Source: Bacillus sp. HMF5848
GTDB lineage: Bacteria; Bacillota; Bacilli; Bacillales; HMF5848
Direction: 5' to 3'
Assembly (NCBI RefSeq): GCF_003944835.1
Contig: NZ_RWIV01000001.1
Span: 2,388,501-2,452,500 of the forward strand
DNA: 64,000 bases
In this document: positions 59,786 to 64,000 of the stretch, piece after piece
Position numbering within the stretch: the stretch's first letter is position 1
Layout: every line of letters begins with the position of its first letter
Position numbers and translations under genes: made by a program
The notes under the pieces: model-generated
Database searches by the model: none
The model's input: only the letters and a program-made list of their open reading frames with translations
What the model was told of the DNA's origin: nothing

Positions 59786-60894
59786 ATATCTTGATCACCC
59801 TTTGTTTTAGATACAACTATTTGTCGACCCTTCCATGATGCATTTTTTAATAAAAATGTACTTATTACCGAATAACAACTAACAAAAATAAAAAATACGA
59901 TGTGAATAGGAAATAGAATGGTATCAAACAAAGAAAAGTTCCCGATTTGTCGTAATATGCGAAAATATAACAGGCACATAAAAACGTATGTTACAACAAA
60001 GAAAATTGACTGTTCAAATATAATATCGATGCTTTTTGTTATAAATGAGAAAGCTACGGCAATCCAAATTATAATAAGAAATGTGAATTTAGGAGATGTT
60101 TTTTTAGCTCCTGATGCTATACTTTTTGCCCACCCTTTAAATACACTCACTATTCCATCTTGATACATTCTCATGTTAATTATGTTCTTCCCTACTATTG
60201 CGCGAGCATAAAAACCTTTAGATATAGCAAGCTGACAAAAGGCAAAATTCTCTACAATCTGCTCCTTTATTGCCTCATGCCCTCCTAGCGTTACATATAT
60301 CTCTTTCTTACAAATTAGAAGCTGTCCAAACCCTCCAGCAGGCTTTGTATTTTTAGAAAATATATGTGTAATTCCTAAAGATAAAAAAACAACTAAATGG
60401 AAAAATGCTGATAACTTTTCATACCATCGCTCCATTACATGAAACGGATGAATGGTTAATAAATCAGTTTTGTTATCTTCTTGAAATGTAGATATAGCAT
60501 TTTCTATCCCATTTTTACTAAACCATGTGTCTGCATCAACAAATATTAAAATATCACCTTTTGCCACAGTAGCACCATTCCAACAAGCCCACGATTTACC
60601 TAACCATCCAGCAGGTAAATCTTTATTATCTATGACTCTCGCTCCATATTGTAGTGCAATGTCCTTCGTTCGATCCGTTGATTGGTCATTGACAACAATA
60701 ATCTCAAGGGGTTGATAATCCTGACTTTGAATAGATGTTAATAGTCTTGCGATAGTTTGTTCTTCATTTCTTGCAGGGATAATAATTGAAATAATTTGAT
60801 TGCTCTTAACATTAGTTTCTTTTTTAGAAGCAGGAATTCTCCAAAATAAAAAGAGAAAGAGAACTACTGTCATTACACCATATACCAAATTCAT
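59782..60894 (-). CDS. crtQ: CrtQ-like 4,4'-diaponeurosporenoate glycosyltransferase
   Basis: A 370-residue GT2 enzyme: N-terminal helix, ISIIIPARNEEQTIARLL, VVNDQSTDRT, FVDADTWF (DxD) and three C-terminal membrane helices. Glycosylates the carotenoid carboxylate. Second gene of a crtP-crtQ-crtO unit. Confidence 0.88.
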   Translation of the reverse strand: MNLVYGVMTVVLFLFLFWRIPASKKETNVKSNQIISIIIPARNEEQTIARLLTSIQSQDYQPLEIIVVNDQSTDRTKDIALQYGARVIDNKDLPAGWLGKSWACWNGATVAKGDILIFVDADTWFSKNGIENAISTFQEDNKTDLLTIHPFHVMERWYEKLSAFFHLVVFLSLGITHIFSKNTKPAGGFGQLLICKKEIYVTLGGHEAIKEQIVENFAFCQLAISKGFYARAIVGKNIINMRMYQDGIVSVFKGWAKSIASGAKKTSPKFTFLIIIWIAVAFSFITKSIDIIFEQSIFFVVTYVFMCLLYFRILRQIGNFSLFDTILFPIHIVFFIFVSCYSVISTFLLKNASWKGRQIVVSKTKGDQDI

Positions 60895-60973
60895 CTCTCC
60901 TTGTTTAATACAATGCCAATTTACCTATATACATTAAAACAAAAAGGATACTTTTTGAAATGAAAGATGAAGT

Positions 60974-61004
60974 AACCCACCAAAACTATTTTGCTTGGTG
61001 GGAA
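60974..61004 (-). terminator. Hairpin between crtP and crtQ
   Basis: CCCACCAA/TTGGTGGG stem with an 11-base loop and no strong T run; possibly a partial terminator or mRNA processing/stability element inside the operon. Confidence 0.45.
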
Positions 61005-61021
61005 CTCATCATTGGTCAAAA

Positions 61022-62527
61022 TTATACTATTTTGCGACCAAGTTTTTTCTCATCATCTAAAATTAAATCTGCCGTCAATTGACCAGAAAGGGTAACCATA
61101 GGCACCCCACCACCAGGATGAGTTGAACCGCCAACAAAATACACATTATTAAAAAGCTCACTTCTACTAGGTATTTTAAACCCACCATTTAATTTCCGAT
61201 CTGTAACGACACCATAGATTGAACCACCATTAGCACCGTATAAACGTTTTAAGTCATCTGGGGTAAATATGTATTCAAACTCAATACTTTCACGCAACTG
61301 AGCCATACCCATACGCTCAAGTTTTGCTAGAATAGCATCCCGATACATTTCTTTATGCTGATCCCATGTCTCGCCTTCTTTTAAAGGTGGTACGTGTGTA
61401 AGAACAAATAAGTTTTCTTTTCCTTCAGGTGCTTGTGTAGAATCAGATTTAGATGAAATACCTACATACACTGTCGGATCATCAGCTAACTTTTTTTCAT
61501 CGAACATTTGCTGAAACTCTTTTTTCGGATCTTCAGAAAAGAAGAAATTATGGTGTGATAACTGATTATACTTTTTATTTACACCTAGTAATAAAACTAA
61601 CCCAGATACAGTAGGCGCAAAATTAGTTAGATTATTTGTAACACGTTTCCGTTCGTTAGAATTTTCTACAAATGTATTATAGAAGGGAATGGCTTCTAGA
61701 TTAGAAACAAGGAGATCTGTTTCTATGATTTTTTCATCCTCCGTTTCCACAGAAACAACCTTATTATCCGTCTCATTAATTTTGGACACTTTAGCATTAA
61801 GCAAAACTGTAACACCTAAATCTTGAAGTACGTTTTGCATAGCCTCAGCAATTTTGTACATCCCACCTTTTACGTAATACACTCCAATCCCTAATTGAAC
61901 ATGTGCTAACTGAGAAAGAACTGCTGGTGCATGATATGGTGAAGACCCTATATACATAATTAAAAAATTCATAAGCTGCTGAATGCGTTTGTCTTTAAAA
62001 TATTTTTGTGTTGATTGATCCATCGTTTTCATAGGATCCATTGCCCATAACTCTTTCAACGTATGCTCCAGGCGTAAATCTTGCAATCCACTTATACTTT
62101 TTTTGTAAAAGCTTTTTTGCATTAGTTCATACATTTGCGAGCAATATTGGAGATAAGATAAAAATGACTTAGAATCATCTGTTGAAACCTTTTTAATTTC
62201 TTCTAGCATAGTTGGTAAATCACTTGTCAGATCAATAGTCGTTCCATCCTCAAAAAACGTACGCCATCCTGGTTCAACACGCACTATTTCTAAATAATCA
62301 TGAATATCCTTACCAACGTCTTTAAATAGCTTTTCCAACACCCATGGCATAGTTAGTATTGATGGACCCGTATCAAATGTAAAGCCCATCCCTTCTCTTT
62401 TGTTTAGCTTTCCCCCTAGTCTTTCTCCTTGTTCTACAATCGTAACATCGTACTTAGCAGCAGCAAGTCTAATAGCCGCTGACATACCTGCTAGACCACC
62501 GCCAATAACAGTCACTCTTTTTTTCAA
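61022..62527 (-). CDS. crtP: Carotenoid desaturase/oxidase, CrtP (CrtNb)-like
   Basis: A 501-residue FAD enzyme from TTG 62527 (AAGGGGG 7 bases upstream): VTVIGGGLAGMSAAIRLA dinucleotide fold, GGKLNKREGMGFTFDTGPSILTMP, and C-terminal YFVGGSTHPGGGVPMV. The family contains desaturase CrtN and oxidase CrtP. With crtQ and crtO next to it the oxidase (making the terminal acid) is more likely. crtM and crtN are not in the window. Confidence 0.85.
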   Translation of the reverse strand: MKKRVTVIGGGLAGMSAAIRLAAAKYDVTIVEQGERLGGKLNKREGMGFTFDTGPSILTMPWVLEKLFKDVGKDIHDYLEIVRVEPGWRTFFEDGTTIDLTSDLPTMLEEIKKVSTDDSKSFLSYLQYCSQMYELMQKSFYKKSISGLQDLRLEHTLKELWAMDPMKTMDQSTQKYFKDKRIQQLMNFLIMYIGSSPYHAPAVLSQLAHVQLGIGVYYVKGGMYKIAEAMQNVLQDLGVTVLLNAKVSKINETDNKVVSVETEDEKIIETDLLVSNLEAIPFYNTFVENSNERKRVTNNLTNFAPTVSGLVLLLGVNKKYNQLSHHNFFFSEDPKKEFQQMFDEKKLADDPTVYVGISSKSDSTQAPEGKENLFVLTHVPPLKEGETWDQHKEMYRDAILAKLERMGMAQLRESIEFEYIFTPDDLKRLYGANGGSIYGVVTDRKLNGGFKIPSRSELFNNVYFVGGSTHPGGGVPMVTLSGQLTADLILDDEKKLGRKIV

Positions 62528-62821
62528 AGTAAAGCCCCCTTTTATTTTAGATGCGTTATTAACGCTTATTAATTTAGCCATGTATATAACTATTGAATAT
62601 ATGTTTTATTTCCATTATTTACATTGTATAAACCTAATAATCTATGAACAACCAAAAAAAGGCAAGTTTATATGTGTAAAAGAACATATTCAACTTAGAT
62701 TTAACTTCTTTGATTATCCGATAACTCTTACCGGATTTTTTACTATAAATAGATACTTGTGTCACTTTTTACTTATCTTTATGTCGCTGATTGTTTTCAG
62801 CTTTTTTTTAAATACATAAAA

Positions 62822-62852
62822 AAAAACGAGTAGTCTATTGCTACTCGTTTAT
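62822..62852. terminator. Terminator-like hairpin upstream of crtP
   Basis: A 10-bp perfect stem, AAACGAGTAG (62824-62833) with CTACTCGTTT (62841-62850), preceded by an A run. It resembles the rRNA terminator at 63229, so it may be a second rrn terminator copy on the minus strand. Confidence 0.6.
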
Positions 62853-62917
62853 GCTAATCTGATGTTTTTTAAAACACTAAAAAAAGCAACTTGCTCGCTA
62901 CTCAGTCGTTAGTTTAC

Positions 62918-63062
62918 CGACGTCCTGTTCTCACAGGATGTGCTAACTTCTGCGTTCGCCACAGGACGTGGCAGCTTTTAGCAGGAGTTCCAAATATCGC
63001 CCCACTACCACCGGTGCGCGAGCTTACCTTCCGTGTTTGGGGCTACGAGACACGATGACCTA
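62918..63062 (-). pseudogene. Decayed 5S rRNA-like copy
   Basis: 62918-62938 matches the 3' end of the intact 5S gene (CGACGTCCT..TCTCACAGG). 62998-63062 matches its middle and 5' half (CCCCACTACCACCGG, GAGCTTACCTTCCGTGTT, GATGACCT), with about 60 unrelated bases between. It lies past the rrn terminator. Confidence 0.6.
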
Positions 63063-63228
63063 CGAATCTCTTCGTCAGCTGCAGTTGTTCGCTGCTCTTC
63101 GGACGTATCATACATTCCGCTGCTCTCTCCCTTGCTTCCTAGACCTTCTTGCTCCTCATGCCTCTCGCTTATGATGTTTAGACTTCTTATCTTTTCTTTC
63201 GACCTTAAGGTCGACTATTTCTTATGCA

Positions 63229-63262
63229 AAACCAAAAAAACGAGTAGCCTATTGGCTATTCG
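63229..63262 (-). terminator. rRNA operon terminator
   Basis: CGAGTAGCC/GGCTATTCG stem (one wobble) with a T run on the minus strand, right after 5S. Confidence 0.75.
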
Positions 63263-63271
63263 CTTATGCGC

Positions 63272-63388
<117 letters not shown>

Positions 63389-63535
63389 CTACTGCTTGAT
63401 TATGCTTCTTTGCTGGCTTGTGCTCAAGGATAATCATCCTCGAACATGCTAGAAGACGCAGGCACAAACATTTAAAAGGGATTGTTCCCTCAAAACTAGA
63501 TAACGATAATACAACTGATGTTTTGTGCGTCGACT

Positions 63536-64000
<465 letters not shown>

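Overview
The window is a low-GC Firmicute chromosome, clearly a spore-forming Bacillaceae. Gene order matches long Bacillus subtilis blocks: cotJABC; ypbF-ypbE-ypbD-recQ(recS)-ypbB-fer-ribU-serA; rsiX-sigX-resE-resD-resC-resB-resA-rluB; spmB-spmA-dacB; ypuI-scpB-scpA-ypuF-ribT-ribH-ribBA-ribE-ribD. It ends in an rRNA operon. Genus and species cannot be fixed from the sequence alone.

The main discovery is a 13,408-bp mobile element (4056-17463) inserted in the spore-coat gene cotJC. Codons 1-77 lie at 3831-4061 and the remaining 112 codons plus stop at 17470-17808, with TATAAA at both junctions. Removing the element leaving one TATAAA gives an uninterrupted 189-codon cotJC. At the right end lies a large serine recombinase gene reading inward. 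The two element ends, joined, form an approximately 50-bp attP-like sequence with perfect 8-bp inverted outer arms (GGTTGCAT/ATGCAACC). This is the architecture of the sporulation-gene intervening elements (skin in sigK, SPbeta in spsM), here in a mother-cell coat gene whose operon has a good SigE-type promoter.

The element has no recognisable virion, lysis or conjugation genes. It carries a winged-helix protein that may be a replication initiator, with a 24-bp direct repeat upstream; several unknown DNA-binding or coiled-coil proteins; a minimal tyrosine recombinase; and a restriction-modification island (HNH nuclease, C5 cytosine methyltransferase with fused HTH, PmeII-like nuclease, membrane protein). 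Reading it line by line, I find only four CpG dinucleotides in 13.4 kb, while chromosomal DNA on both sides has them at ordinary density. All four fall between 11373 and 14605. This CpG void begins and ends at the att cores.

Chromosomal layout: 0.3-3.2 kb CarH/LitR-like B12-binding regulator, phosphoesterase, CBS-ACT protein; 3.3-4.1 kb cotJ; 4.06-17.46 kb element; 17.5-26 kb rest of cotJC and the ypb/recQ/fer/ribU/serA block; 26-29.4 kb membrane protein, PHP phosphatase, Hsp20-like protein, M23-LysM peptidase; 29.8-39.7 kb sigX/rsiX, cobalamin adenosyltransferase, res cytochrome-c maturation genes, rluB; 39.9-49.7 kb pyrophosphatase, spm/dacB, SOD, signal peptidase, scpAB; 49.7-54 kb riboflavin operon under an FMN riboswitch; 54-59.2 kb assorted enzymes; 59.3-62.5 kb crtP-crtQ-crtO carotenoid genes; 63.2-64 kb 5S and 3' part of 23S rRNA on the minus strand, with a decayed 5S-like copy beyond the terminator.
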